Assembly (NCBI GenBank): GCA_017961585.1
Contig: JAGCWX010000016.1
Span: 1 to 64,000, forward strand
Length of the DNA: 64,000 nt
Origin: Elusimicrobiaceae bacterium
Lineage (GTDB): Bacteria > Elusimicrobiota > Elusimicrobia > Elusimicrobiales > Elusimicrobiaceae
Direction of reading: 5' to 3'
Shown: piece by piece, positions 43,116 through 52,800 of the stretch
How positions within the stretch are numbered: position 1 is the first letter of the stretch
How the letters are laid out: every line of letters begins with the position of its first letter
Position numbers and translations under genes: made by a program
The notes under the pieces: generated by a model
The model's database searches: none
Told to the model about the DNA's origin: nothing
The model's input: only the letters and a program-made list of their open reading frames with translations

Positions 43116-43937
43116 ATGCAATTAAACCGCGTGGGTGTATTCTTTAATGAACAAAAACAGTACGTCCTGCCGCTGGCACAAAAGGCGGTAGATTTTTTGC
43201 GCCAAAAAAATATACAAGCACAGCTTTTGCCCAACCTGGAAAATCTGCCCGATTTTGACGTACTGATCAGCATGGGGGGCGACGGAACCCTATTGCGTTG
43301 TGCCCGCGCATTTGCCCCCAAAAACGTTCCGATTTTAGGTATTAACTGCGGCACGCTGGGATTTTTGGCCACGGCCGAACAGGAAGAAATGCCCCAAGTT
43401 CTGCAAGCTTTGTTAGACGGGAAATGTACCTCTCTTAACCGCTTAATGCTGCAAGTGAGCGTACGCCAAAATGGGGAAACCCAGGTTATGTATGCACTTA
43501 ATGACTGCGTGCTGCACGCTTCCACCATGCGCGCTTTTTTTGTACACGGCACGTTTAACGGGGTAGAAATCCCCCCTTATTTTGGCGACGGAGTCATCAT
43601 CTCTACCCCAACCGGGTCCACCGCCTATTCATTGGCGGCAGGCGGCCCGATTGTGGCCCCCAATGTAGATGTATTGGTAATCACCCCCGTGTGTCCGCAT
43701 TCGTTAAGCGAACGGCCCATGGTTTTACCGGCCGGCGGGCAGCTATGCCTAAAACCCGCTTTCAAAAGTGCCGAAGAAAGTGCCATTGCCAGTTTTGACG
43801 GACAAATTCACATCCCTTTAGCCGCCGGAGCCGAAGTTCAAATTACAAAAGCCCCCTTTGCTTTACAGCTTTTGACTTGGCCCCAACGCGGCTTTTTCAA
43901 CGTACTGCATAAAAAACTTTCCTGGGGGCGACCGTAA
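43116..43937 (+). CDS. nadK: NAD kinase
   Basis: 273 residues. GGDGTLLRCAR (about 55-65), GINCGTLGFL, NDCVLHAS in place of the usual NE-x-V, and TPTGSTAYSLAAGGPIVAP (about 167-185) are present. It phosphorylates NAD to NADP. The C-terminal DGQ motif (SFDGQIHIPL) completes the fold. Stop overlaps the recN ATG by 1 nt, so the two are coupled, an arrangement common in bacteria. Confidence 0.96.
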   Translation: MQLNRVGVFFNEQKQYVLPLAQKAVDFLRQKNIQAQLLPNLENLPDFDVLISMGGDGTLLRCARAFAPKNVPILGINCGTLGFLATAEQEEMPQVLQALLDGKCTSLNRLMLQVSVRQNGETQVMYALNDCVLHASTMRAFFVHGTFNGVEIPPYFGDGVIISTPTGSTAYSLAAGGPIVAPNVDVLVITPVCPHSLSERPMVLPAGGQLCLKPAFKSAEESAIASFDGQIHIPLAAGAEVQITKAPFALQLLTWPQRGFFNVLHKKLSWGRP

Positions 43938-45595
43938 TGCTGGTAAATTTGCGCGTACAGCATTTTGCCATTATTAGCGACCTGACGCTGAATTTTGCCC
44001 CGGGGCTCAATGTGTTTTCCGGCGAAACAGGGGCCGGTAAATCCATTGTCATAGAGGCCCTTGGTTTTGTGCTGGGGGCGCGCGGGGACGTGAGCTTAAT
44101 TGAAGAAGGGGCGGAAAAAATGTCCGTGCAAGCCACGTTTACTTCCAACATTTTGCCCAAAGAAACCCGCAAGCAATACGGCTTAACCGCCGATCAATTT
44201 ACCCTGCGCCGCGAATTGGACCGCAAGGGCAAAAATAAGGCCTTTATAGAAGGGCGCGCCACCACCGTAACAGCCCTGGCGCAGTTGGGGCAGCAACTAG
44301 TGGATTTCCACGGCCAGCACGATCACCAAAGTTTGCTACACGCCAATGTGCATTTAAATTTATTGGACCAATTTGCCAAACACGAAAAACTAGTTTCTCA
44401 AGTGGCGCAAGCTTGGCAACACACACAAACGCTTAAAAACAAATTGGAAACGCTGCGTCTATCGGCCCAAGAAAAAGAACGCTTGCTGGATATGAGCCAA
44501 TATCAACTGCAAGAAATTGAACGCGTCAACCCCAAACCCGGCGAAGATAGCGAACTGGACCAAACCTTGCCTAAATTGAAACACGCGGGGAAACTGTTGG
44601 AATGGGCCAACCAAGCGTACGAAGAATTATACGCGGCGGATGCCTCGGCCACTTCCCGCGCCGGAAAGGCCGCCCGGGCCTTAGCGTCCATGGCAGAGTT
44701 GGATGAGAATTTAGCTCCTTTGGCGGAAAATGTACAAAATGCACTTATCACGTTGGAAGATGCCGCCAACACATTAAGCGATTATAAAGACGATTTAAAT
44801 ATAGACGAAGATTCTTTAGATAAAATGCTGGAGCGGCACGAAAAAATCAAACGCCTCAAATTAAAATACGGCCCCGAAATCAGCGACGTCCTTAAAACCG
44901 CCGAAGATTTGCGCGTAAAAATTGACAATTTAAACCATGCCGAAGAACACGAGCAAGATTTAGTCCGCGAGTTGGACCACGCTCAAAAAGAATTAGTAAA
45001 TTTGGCGCAAGAGCTCCACGAAAAACGCCTCAAAGCTGCCGACAAATTATCCACGCAAATCACCGCCCAAATTAAACCCCTGGGGTTCAACCAGGTAAAA
45101 TTTGGCGTAGCGGTGGAAATGGACGAAGAAAATATCACTTCCACCGGGGCCGATAAAGTGGAATTTCTTTTTTCCCCCAACCCGGGTGCCTCTCTGCGCC
45201 CGCTGAAAAACATCGCTTCAGGCGGGGAAATTTCCCGTGTGATGTTGGGGCTTAAAACGGTGCTGGCACCCACGGTGCCCGTCATGGTATTTGATGAAGT
45301 AGATGCCGGTATCGGTGGCGAAACCGGCTGGCTGGTGGGCGAAAAACTCCACGCCTGCGCCCAAGGCCGCCAAGTGCTTTGCGTCACCCACTTGGCCCAG
45401 GTGGCCTCTCAAGCAGACCAAAATTTTCAAGTAACCAAAACCGCAGATAAAAACGCAACCCATGTGGGAATTATCCCGCTAAATGACGAAAATCTAACCG
45501 CCGAAATCGCCCGTATGCTAGGCGGTGCCAAAGGGAAAAATTCCGCCGCGTTTGCCCATGCGGAAGAACTCCTTAAAAACGCGCAACGCAACTAG
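43937..45595 (+). CDS. recN: DNA repair protein RecN
   Basis: 552 residues, normal length. SMC-like: Walker A GETGAGKS (about 30-37), Q-loop region FHGQHDHQSLL, two coiled-coil arms (about 150-380), ABC signature ASGGEISRVMLGLK, and Walker B VMVFDEVDAGIGG. RecN holds DNA ends during double-strand break repair. Coupled to nadK and ends 70 nt before the next gene. Confidence 0.96.
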   Translation: MLVNLRVQHFAIISDLTLNFAPGLNVFSGETGAGKSIVIEALGFVLGARGDVSLIEEGAEKMSVQATFTSNILPKETRKQYGLTADQFTLRRELDRKGKNKAFIEGRATTVTALAQLGQQLVDFHGQHDHQSLLHANVHLNLLDQFAKHEKLVSQVAQAWQHTQTLKNKLETLRLSAQEKERLLDMSQYQLQEIERVNPKPGEDSELDQTLPKLKHAGKLLEWANQAYEELYAADASATSRAGKAARALASMAELDENLAPLAENVQNALITLEDAANTLSDYKDDLNIDEDSLDKMLERHEKIKRLKLKYGPEISDVLKTAEDLRVKIDNLNHAEEHEQDLVRELDHAQKELVNLAQELHEKRLKAADKLSTQITAQIKPLGFNQVKFGVAVEMDEENITSTGADKVEFLFSPNPGASLRPLKNIASGGEISRVMLGLKTVLAPTVPVMVFDEVDAGIGGETGWLVGEKLHACAQGRQVLCVTHLAQVASQADQNFQVTKTADKNATHVGIIPLNDENLTAEIARMLGGAKGKNSAAFAHAEELLKNAQRN

Positions 45596-45665
45596 CCCGA
45601 AAAACTTGTACCCAAACCGTTTACTTTTGCTACAATAAGGGTATAGATTATATAAGGAGTGAACT

Positions 45666-46004
45666 ATGTCTAACTGCTGCAAAAACAAATGCTGGACCAA
45701 ATACCTGCCGCACAATTGGCTGTGCCTCAAAGGGCTGTATGTAGTATTTATTGTGCTTTTCTACTTAGCGTTGGGGTTGGCTATTTATACCACGATAGAA
45801 ATCGTGCGTCACCCGCTTTTCGCTAGCGGCGAACTGTGGGGAACGCTCCTCATTGCCGTGGGCCAAATGTTGGGGATAGCGCTAGCGTGTTTAACCACTG
45901 CCAAATTCCTCAAAGCTGTGGCTAAAATCAAACACGCGGTTGCTCCGTGCTGCTGCCACGAAGAAAAAGCCAAAGAAACTAAAAAAGAAGAAAAAGCCAA
46001 ATAA
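45666..46004 (+). CDS. Small Cys-rich two-span membrane protein (112 aa)
   Basis: Two transmembrane segments (about 20-45 and 57-82) are framed by Cys clusters: CCKNKCW at the N-terminus and CCCH near residue 97, then a Lys/Glu tail. The clusters are on the same predicted side and could bind a metal or be acylated. I do not recognise the family. TGCTACAAT and AGGAG upstream give a leadered transcript; a terminator follows. Confidence 0.75.
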   Translation: MSNCCKNKCWTKYLPHNWLCLKGLYVVFIVLFYLALGLAIYTTIEIVRHPLFASGELWGTLLIAVGQMLGIALACLTTAKFLKAVAKIKHAVAPCCCHEEKAKETKKEEKAK

Positions 46005-46010
46005 TTATTT

Positions 46011-46042
46011 GCGGTGCGCACGTAACCTGCGCACCGCTTTTT
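46011..46042 (+). terminator. Terminator
   Basis: GCGGTGCGCA/TGCGCACCGC, perfect 10-bp stem, loop CGTAACC, tail TTTTT. Confidence 0.9.
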
Positions 46043-46057
46043 ATATTGTGAGGGTTT

Positions 46058-47374
46058 ATGAAACGTACTTTATTAACGATTTTATTTATTTCTTTCGCCG
46101 CCGTTTTATCCGCAGAAACTATTAAAATGAAAGACGGCAATTTAATTACCGGGTCTATCGTTTCGCAGACGGAATATGTTCTCAATTTGGCCACCTCTTT
46201 TGGTACTATCACCCTCAACCAAAAAGAAATTGACCAAATCCTGCCCGATAAACACCGCATTGTCCTTAAGGGCGGTTCTCAATTAGTAGGCCAAATTTTA
46301 GATTTGGACGAATTCAACTTGAAATTAAAAACGGACGAAGGCGCCGTGGTCAACATTGATATGCCGCAAATTGTATCCGTGGAAACGTACGATTATGACC
46401 GCGGAGAAAACGCCCAAAAAGAATTTGTAGAAAAAACTCAACAAGAAGAAGCAGCCCGGCAAGCACACGCTGCCGCTGTTGCCGCCGGAACCGCCGCTGC
46501 CGGTGTAGCTGCCGCGGGCGGGCTTACCTTTGACAACGACATTGACCAAGTATTTGACACACAAAAAGCCCAGGTAGTCAACGGGCAGGTAGTTTCCCGC
46601 ACGGAGGCAGTGGCTACGGCCCCGGTATCCACGCAAACCATGAGCGATGAAGAGGCCTTTATTAAAGGGGTTAAAACAGGGGCTGTATCTCAACAAGAAT
46701 ATGCTGCCGCCGCAAAAGAAGAATTAACCGCCAAAAAAGAAAAAAATAAAAAAACCGAAAAAAAGGCCCCCAAAGTACATAACGAGGCCGATTACAATAA
46801 ATATTTTTCCGTGCAAGCCGGCGTAATGCCTTTGGATTTAAAATTAGATAATTCCGGTCGGGCAGGTTACAGTGCCGGGGATCAATACGACGTAGGGGGC
46901 ACCAGTGTAGCCGTATCCAGTAAATTTTTGTGGCGTATTAAAAACAGCAATTTTTGGTTAGGGCCGGAATTGGGTATCGGCAGTATCGCTAACAATAAAT
47001 TTGAAGAAAAAGATCCTTCCGTGGTTTCCAAACCCGACTCTTACCCAGACCCAAAGGTCCGTACCAGCGGCCAAATTTGGCGCGGCGGGCTGACGGCGCA
47101 TTATTACATAAACCCCAAAAGCCGCTTCGCTTTTTATCTTACCGGTAGTGCCATGTATGAAATGTTGCACCTCAATTACCGCGGGGAAGAACAAAGTGAA
47201 AAAATTTCCTCCAACGGCTTTGCCGGCGCCGGTGGATTAGGGGTGGAAACCTGGGTGGATGATTTGATGATTGGTTTGGAAGTGCGCGAAGTGTTTGCCC
47301 AACGCACTGGAGACTTAAAAAAATCATCCGAAGTTAACACGCTAGTCCAACTGCAACTTAGCTGGAAATTTTAA
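46058..47374 (+). CDS. Outer-membrane beta-barrel protein with N-terminal periplasmic domain
   Basis: 438 residues. Signal peptide (cleavage after LSA, about residue 19). Residues 20-115 contain two repeats of a small beta domain (KMKDGNLITGSIVSQTEY and VLKGGSQLVGQILDLDEF), followed by an Ala-rich, then Lys-rich linker (about 125-245) and a barrel-like region ending in QLSWKF, the outer-membrane insertion signature. Function unknown; an adhesin or porin-like role is possible. GAGGG precedes the ATG. Confidence 0.8.
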   Translation: MKRTLLTILFISFAAVLSAETIKMKDGNLITGSIVSQTEYVLNLATSFGTITLNQKEIDQILPDKHRIVLKGGSQLVGQILDLDEFNLKLKTDEGAVVNIDMPQIVSVETYDYDRGENAQKEFVEKTQQEEAARQAHAAAVAAGTAAAGVAAAGGLTFDNDIDQVFDTQKAQVVNGQVVSRTEAVATAPVSTQTMSDEEAFIKGVKTGAVSQQEYAAAAKEELTAKKEKNKKTEKKAPKVHNEADYNKYFSVQAGVMPLDLKLDNSGRAGYSAGDQYDVGGTSVAVSSKFLWRIKNSNFWLGPELGIGSIANNKFEEKDPSVVSKPDSYPDPKVRTSGQIWRGGLTAHYYINPKSRFAFYLTGSAMYEMLHLNYRGEEQSEKISSNGFAGAGGLGVETWVDDLMIGLEVREVFAQRTGDLKKSSEVNTLVQLQLSWKF

Positions 47375-48483
47375 TGAAAATTCTACTCCTGCCCGGCGCA
47401 TTTAAAGGCACGCTCAGTGCTACAAAAGCCGGGCAGATTTTAACACAACAACTGCGCGGCAAACATACTTTGCGCTCCCTGCCTATATCAGACGGGGGCG
47501 ACGGATTTATTGACTTTTTTCGCGCGCTGGATCCCAACGCTTCCCTAATCAAAACTCGCGCCAAAAACGCTTTCCTCAAAACCAAAAATACTTCTTTTTT
47601 ATTGCTTTCCGATAAAAAAACAGCGGTTATTGAAGTGGCTCGCATTTGCGGTTTAGGCACAGCCAAACCCCACGAATTGGACCCCTTGGGGGCTAGCTCG
47701 TATGGCGTAGGGCAAGTTATCCTAAAAGCTATTGGGCAGGGCGCGCGCAAAATTTACATAGGGTTGGGTGGCGTGGCTTGCAACGACGGTGGCGCCGGGA
47801 TGGCCGTTGCATGCGGGGCCAAACTATTTGATAAAGCAGGCCAAAAACTTGCCTTGGGGGCCGCCCCACTTTTGGCACTATCCCACGCCGATTTTACACA
47901 CGTTACCCAAAACCTCAAAGGCATTGAAATTTGGGGCGTGGCCGACGTAACTAATCCCCTTTTAGGGCCGCATAGCTCGGCCAAAGTATTTGGCCCGCAA
48001 AAAGGAGCCACCCCTGCGCAAGTAAAACTTTTGGACCGGGCCCTGGCCCGTTGGGCACGCGTCATGATGCAATCTGGCGGACGCACCACTGCTCACACCC
48101 CCTCCACCGCTGCCGCCGGAGCGATTGCCGCCGGACTATATGGATGTTTAGGTGGAGAATTACTTTTGGGCTCGGATTTTTTATTTCAAAAAGCCCACCT
48201 AGAAAAACAAAGTAAATGGGCGGATCTTATCATCACTTCCGAAGGGAAATTGGACGCCCAGACTTTTTACGGAAAGGCCCCTTTAGCTGTATTAAAACTA
48301 GCGAAAAAACATCATAAACCTGTGTTATTTATTTGCGGCAGTGCCGATTGGAAGGCCCTCCAAAAGCAACCCTTAACCCATGTTTGCGTAGCGGAATTAG
48401 TGGATTTTGCTTCCTCTTTACAAGCAGCCAAAAAACAGGCGCCGCGTGTTTTTGCACGCCTGATTAAAACTTTGTGGCCCTAA
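47374..48483 (+). CDS. Glycerate kinase (GarK/GlxK family)
   Basis: 369 residues. MKILLLPGAFKGTLSATKAG, SDGGDGFIDFF, the GLGGVACNDGGAGMA segment and TSEGKLDAQTFYGKAP are characteristic. It phosphorylates glycerate, giving 2-phosphoglycerate in this family. ATG overlaps the previous stop by 1 nt (TAATG), so it is coupled to an outer-membrane protein gene, an unexpected pairing. The end overlaps the opposing gph by 4 nt. Confidence 0.92.
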   Translation: MKILLLPGAFKGTLSATKAGQILTQQLRGKHTLRSLPISDGGDGFIDFFRALDPNASLIKTRAKNAFLKTKNTSFLLLSDKKTAVIEVARICGLGTAKPHELDPLGASSYGVGQVILKAIGQGARKIYIGLGGVACNDGGAGMAVACGAKLFDKAGQKLALGAAPLLALSHADFTHVTQNLKGIEIWGVADVTNPLLGPHSSAKVFGPQKGATPAQVKLLDRALARWARVMMQSGGRTTAHTPSTAAAGAIAAGLYGCLGGELLLGSDFLFQKAHLEKQSKWADLIITSEGKLDAQTFYGKAPLAVLKLAKKHHKPVLFICGSADWKALQKQPLTHVCVAELVDFASSLQAAKKQAPRVFARLIKTLWP

Positions 48484-49121
48484 ATAAGTTGTAACAATTC
48501 GCGCGGATGGTCAATCACATACGCAGGATGATAAACTTCCAATTCTTCCCGAGTACGAAATCCCCACGTTACTGCGCATGCTTTTACCGCTGCTTGTTGG
48601 GCGGTTTGCATATCTGTTTGGGAATCCCCTACATAGAAACAATGGGAAGCGTCCTCGTTAGCCAAGCGTAAAATATCGTGTACTATTTGCGGATTTGGTT
48701 TCAAGGGCACGTCGGGCCGTTGCCCAAACACAGCCACAAAAGAAACAGTCGGGAAAAAATGCGTAATTAATTTTTCGGTAGCTTGTTGGTATTTGTTGGA
48801 CGCCACTGCCAACTTTATCCCGCGTGCTTGCAACGCCGTTAAAGTTTCCAAAATTCCGTCGTACGGGCGGGTGGCATCTGCTAAATGTAGGGAATAATAA
48901 TGAACAAACGCCCCTTTCATTTTGGCTAAATTTTCGGGCGTACGTTGGCCCGCAGGCAATGCACGTTCCAACAATTTGTTGACTCCGTTACCCACAAATT
49001 GGCGGCATTCTTCCACACTGCGCGTTGCAAAACCACAAGTACGCAAGGCATGGTTTGCCGCAGCGGCTAAATCGTCAATGGTATTTAATAAAGTCCCGTC
49101 CAGATCAAAAACAAACAGCAT
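48480..49121 (-). CDS. gph: HAD-family phosphatase, phosphoglycolate phosphatase-like
   Basis: 213 residues. Motif I FVFDLDGTLLNT (3-14), motif II VASNKYQ (about 110), motif III lysine KPNPQ (about 145) and motif IV YVGDSQTDM (about 168-176). A cap domain at about 15-85 fits phosphoglycolate phosphatase, but HAD substrates are hard to predict. ATG at 49121 overlaps nothing; the longer frame to 49205 runs into the previous gene and is rejected. Last gene of the long leftward operon. Confidence 0.88.
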   Translation of the reverse strand: MLFVFDLDGTLLNTIDDLAAAANHALRTCGFATRSVEECRQFVGNGVNKLLERALPAGQRTPENLAKMKGAFVHYYSLHLADATRPYDGILETLTALQARGIKLAVASNKYQQATEKLITHFFPTVSFVAVFGQRPDVPLKPNPQIVHDILRLANEDASHCFYVGDSQTDMQTAQQAAVKACAVTWGFRTREELEVYHPAYVIDHPRELLQLI

Positions 49122-49122
49122 A

Positions 49123-50019
49123 TTATAAATATTTTTGGAAGAAATTTGCCAATCGTTCCTTATATTCAAAACCGCCCACTTCGCCACATTTATCGTGCCG
49201 AGCATTGGGCACTAACCAAAGGGCTTTGGGTTCCCCGGCTTGACGGTACAAACGCCGCGCATGATTGGCTGGCACTAGGTTGTCATATCGCCCATGAATA
49301 ATAAACACAGGCCGGGGCGCAATTTTTGAAATGGTATATTTGGGGCTGTATCGTTCCGGATTGGCTTTTAATTGACGGCGAACGTAATGTAGAATAATAG
49401 GGATCAAAGGGAAATAGGGTACCCGGTAATGGATCCAAGCCCAGCGGGAAACAACCCGTCTGAACGAATAGTAAGGGGCTTCGGCCACTACACATGTTAT
49501 ATCCAAGTTGCGTGCCGCTTCGCTAATAGCTACCATCCCCCCTAAGGATAGCCCATATAAGCCAATTTTTTTACATTGAGCCGGATGTTCTTTACGCAAA
49601 AAGTCAATTGCTCCACGTACATCCTTGAGTTCTAAAAATCCGATAGAGCTGGTATCCCCGCCGCTTTCCCCCAACGCGCGGAAATCAAAATAAAACAAAT
49701 TGTATCCCAGCCCATGTAAAAAGCAGGTATGCGGCAAAATAGCCGAACGATTCATCCCCCAGCCGTGCATTAAAATAATGGTTTTTTCTGAATTTTCCGC
49801 CGGGATAAACCACCCTTTGAGCATAACTCCATCTTGTGTGGGGAAAGATACATTTTCATATTTTAAATCAAATTCATCCGGCCAAGCAAAAAGAGCTTTG
49901 CGTTTTGTCTTCGGGTGTAACACTTTTTTAGCGGCCCGCTTACAAAATATAACCACTACCAAAACCAGCAGGGCAATCCCCAACAAAATCCCAAAAATAA
50001 TATGCAAAAATGCGTACAT
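49123..50019 (-). CDS. Membrane-anchored alpha/beta hydrolase
   Basis: 298 residues. N-terminal transmembrane helix (about 5-27), then an alpha/beta hydrolase fold: oxyanion region MHGWGMNRS, nucleophile elbow GLSLGGM (Ser about 154), Asp in HGRYDNLVP and His in NARHDKCG. Substrate unknown; resembles BEM46/YqkD-type serine hydrolases. ATG overlaps the nnrD stop by 1 nt. Confidence 0.85.
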   Translation of the reverse strand: MYAFLHIIFGILLGIALLVLVVVIFCKRAAKKVLHPKTKRKALFAWPDEFDLKYENVSFPTQDGVMLKGWFIPAENSEKTIILMHGWGMNRSAILPHTCFLHGLGYNLFYFDFRALGESGGDTSSIGFLELKDVRGAIDFLRKEHPAQCKKIGLYGLSLGGMVAISEAARNLDITCVVAEAPYYSFRRVVSRWAWIHYRVPYFPLIPIILHYVRRQLKANPERYSPKYTISKIAPRPVFIIHGRYDNLVPANHARRLYRQAGEPKALWLVPNARHDKCGEVGGFEYKERLANFFQKYL

Positions 50020-50927
50020 TATTTTCCCTCCGCAACCACAAAGGCCCGCGGCAGATAAGCAATCACATCCCGTGCTAACACACTAAAATTGCCTTTTTCT
50101 TGGGCGGCCAAATCGCCTGCCAAACCGTGCAAATAAACCCCACAGGCAGCCGCTTTAAAAGCAGTATGTTTTGAAAAACCTTCCGCACTTCCCAACTGCG
50201 CCCACAATCCACCGATAAGGCCTGCAAGCACATCCCCCGCCCCTGCCTTTGCCAAGGCAGAGCTACCGGTGGGGTTCTTCCACGTTTGTAATTTAGAGCT
50301 ATTTGCCCAAGAAATCAGCGTGCCGGCTCCCTTTAATAAACAAACCGCTCCCGTTAATTGGGCCAACGTTTCCACTTGGCTTTGGCGCGCCTTTTCATCC
50401 GCGGCCACCGGTTGCCCCAACAAGCGGGCCATTTCACCCGGATGCGGGGTTAAAATGCCGGGCCGTTCTTGCGCCCACGTACGGTGCCAGCCGGCTTGAC
50501 GAGAAAGCGCATTGAGTCCATCGGCATCTACCAGCAAAGGCAAGGCGCAGTTTTCAAGCAAAACGGGCAACAGCGGGCTTTTGCCCATACCGGGGCCCAA
50601 AATGACAAGGGAAGGATTGTATTTTTTACAAAATTCCGGGAAGAATTCCCAAGCGGATTGCGCAATTTCACCGGTTGCATTTTCGGCTAAAGGGATTGTG
50701 ATAACTTCGGGCAATTGGGCGGCAAAACCGGGTTGCATGCTGGCCGGCAAAGCCCAATACACAAGCCCCGCTCCGGCCGTGAGCGCACTGCAAGCGCACA
50801 AAAAACCAGCCCCGCACATAGACCGGGAACCGGCTACAATCAGCACCCGCCCAAATAGACCCTTGTGTGCATTTTTAGGGCGGGCAGGAAGCCAACTTTT
50901 GATTTGCGTTTGCGAGAGGATCTCCAT
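50019..50927 (-). CDS. nnrD: ADP-dependent NAD(P)H-hydrate dehydratase
   Basis: 302 residues, ribokinase-like fold. GRVLIVAGSRSMCGAG, VDADGLNAL, TPHPGEMARLLG and GAGDVLAGLIGG are all present. It repairs hydrated NAD(P)H. In many bacteria it is fused to an epimerase (NnrE); here only the dehydratase half exists. GAGGAGG precedes the ATG, 22 nt after glmS. Confidence 0.93.
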   Translation of the reverse strand: MEILSQTQIKSWLPARPKNAHKGLFGRVLIVAGSRSMCGAGFLCACSALTAGAGLVYWALPASMQPGFAAQLPEVITIPLAENATGEIAQSAWEFFPEFCKKYNPSLVILGPGMGKSPLLPVLLENCALPLLVDADGLNALSRQAGWHRTWAQERPGILTPHPGEMARLLGQPVAADEKARQSQVETLAQLTGAVCLLKGAGTLISWANSSKLQTWKNPTGSSALAKAGAGDVLAGLIGGLWAQLGSAEGFSKHTAFKAAACGVYLHGLAGDLAAQEKGNFSVLARDVIAYLPRAFVVAEGK

Positions 50928-50948
50928 CCCATGCCCTCCTCGTTTGGG

Positions 50949-52790
50949 CTATTCTACCGTAACGCTTTTGGCTAGGTTGCGTGGCTGATCAATATCGCAC
51001 CCTAAACGTTTTGCAATCCAATAAGCTAAAAATTGCAAGGGTACCACGTTTAAAACCGGTTGCAATAGTTCCCCCGTACTCGGGACTACAAACACTTTAT
51101 GGGCCACGTTCTTGGCTTGTTTTTCCCCTTCGCGGGTGGTAATAGCCACTACATAAGCCCCACGGGCGCCACATTCTTGGCAGGCGGAAAGCATCTTTTC
51201 AAACAAGCTATCCGCTGGCATCAACACAAACACGGGGGTTCCTTTAGCAATAATAGAAATGGGGCCATGCTTAATTTCCCCGGCGGCAAACCCCTCGGCA
51301 CTGCGGTAGGAAACTTCTTTTAATTTTAAAGCTCCTTCCAACGCAATGGGGAAATTTACATGCCGGCCCAAAAAGATAAACCGCTCCGCTTTATAAATTT
51401 TGCGCGTCAAATGGCGTACATCATATTCCATTTTAACGGTTTGTACCATATCTTTGGGCAGGCGGGTAAGCTCCTTGGTGTATTTATTGAAATCGGCATC
51501 ACTGATATGGCCGTTGGCTTTCCCTAAACACACAGCCAGCGCAAAAAGCGACGTAATTTGGCTGGTGAATGCTTTGGTAGAAGCCACACTGATTTCCGGC
51601 CCGCAGTGCGTAAAAAATGTTCCGTTGCATAGACGGGTCAACGTAGAACCCAACACGTTGCAAATGGCTAGCGTTTTAAAACCTAGCTTTTGTGCTTTTT
51701 TGATAGCGCCTATCGTATCGGCCGTTTCGCCCGATTGACTAATAGCAATGGCTAACGTGTTTTCAAACGGCGGGATGACCCGGTATTTGTATTCACTGGC
51801 CAAATCCACACTGGTGGGAATGCCGGCTAATTGTTCCAAATAATACTTCCCTACAAGCCCCGCGTGATAAGCCGTTCCGCAAGCGATAATGTGGATATTG
51901 CGCAACTTGCGCAACGTTTTTTCATCCGTGCCCAACAGTTTGGCAAAATCTGTACGGGCGGTACGCAAAGTATCTTCCAAGGCTTGGGGCTGGTCGTAAA
52001 TTTCCTTAATCATAAAGTGGGCATAGCCGCCTTTTTGAGCAGTTTTTTGATCCCACGAAATTTTAGTCGCTTTTACTTTTTTCTCTTTTCCGTTAACATC
52101 CAGCACGGTTACTTTATCGGTGCGCAAAATGACCATTTCCCCATCATCCAAGAAAAGGGCTTTATTGGTATGTTGTAAAAAAGCAGGAATGTCAGACGCC
52201 AAAAAATTTTCTTTTTTACCTAGCCCCACTACTAAAGGGCTTTGGGTTTTTACCCCTACCAACATCCCCGGGGTACGGGCCCACATCACTCCGATGGCAA
52301 AAGCTCCCGCAATTTGGACATTCGTTTTTTGAACGGCTTTAATCAGTTTATCTTCGTCATTGGAAGCACGGGTATGTTTCAAATTTTCTTCTATCAGGTG
52401 AGCAATTACTTCTGTGTCTGTTTCGCTGCGGAAACGATGCCCCAGCTGAGTTAGTTTATCGCGCAACGTGAGATAATTTTCAATAATTCCGTTATGTACT
52501 ACCACTAACTCACCGGAACAATCGCGGTGCGGGTGAGAATTTTCTTCACTGGGTTTGCCGTGAGTAGCCCAACGTGTATGCCCCAAACCTGTGTTGCCTT
52601 GCGGGCGGGATTGCAAAGCGGCCTTTTCCAGCTCGGCCACTTTTCCTACGGCACGCACGGTAACAATTTTGCCTTCTTGCAAAATAGAAATACCTGCAGA
52701 ATCGTATCCGCGATATTCCAATTTTTTCAAACCGTCAATGATATAGGGAACGCTATTGTTTTTACCCACGTAACCAATGATACCGCACAT
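50949..52790 (-). CDS. glmS: Glucosamine-fructose-6-phosphate aminotransferase
   Basis: 613 residues. N-terminal glutaminase starts with the catalytic Cys (MCGIIGYVG), with GHTRWATHG; two SIS isomerase domains follow (ISQSGETADTIGAIK; LGRHVNFPIALEGALKLKE) and the family ending KSVTVE. It makes glucosamine 6-phosphate, which GlmM, three genes upstream, isomerises. The 10-nt gap before it excludes a glmS ribozyme. Confidence 0.98.
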   Translation of the reverse strand: MCGIIGYVGKNNSVPYIIDGLKKLEYRGYDSAGISILQEGKIVTVRAVGKVAELEKAALQSRPQGNTGLGHTRWATHGKPSEENSHPHRDCSGELVVVHNGIIENYLTLRDKLTQLGHRFRSETDTEVIAHLIEENLKHTRASNDEDKLIKAVQKTNVQIAGAFAIGVMWARTPGMLVGVKTQSPLVVGLGKKENFLASDIPAFLQHTNKALFLDDGEMVILRTDKVTVLDVNGKEKKVKATKISWDQKTAQKGGYAHFMIKEIYDQPQALEDTLRTARTDFAKLLGTDEKTLRKLRNIHIIACGTAYHAGLVGKYYLEQLAGIPTSVDLASEYKYRVIPPFENTLAIAISQSGETADTIGAIKKAQKLGFKTLAICNVLGSTLTRLCNGTFFTHCGPEISVASTKAFTSQITSLFALAVCLGKANGHISDADFNKYTKELTRLPKDMVQTVKMEYDVRHLTRKIYKAERFIFLGRHVNFPIALEGALKLKEVSYRSAEGFAAGEIKHGPISIIAKGTPVFVLMPADSLFEKMLSACQECGARGAYVVAITTREGEKQAKNVAHKVFVVPSTGELLQPVLNVVPLQFLAYWIAKRLGCDIDQPRNLAKSVTVE

Positions 52791-52800
52791 AGACTAGCTC

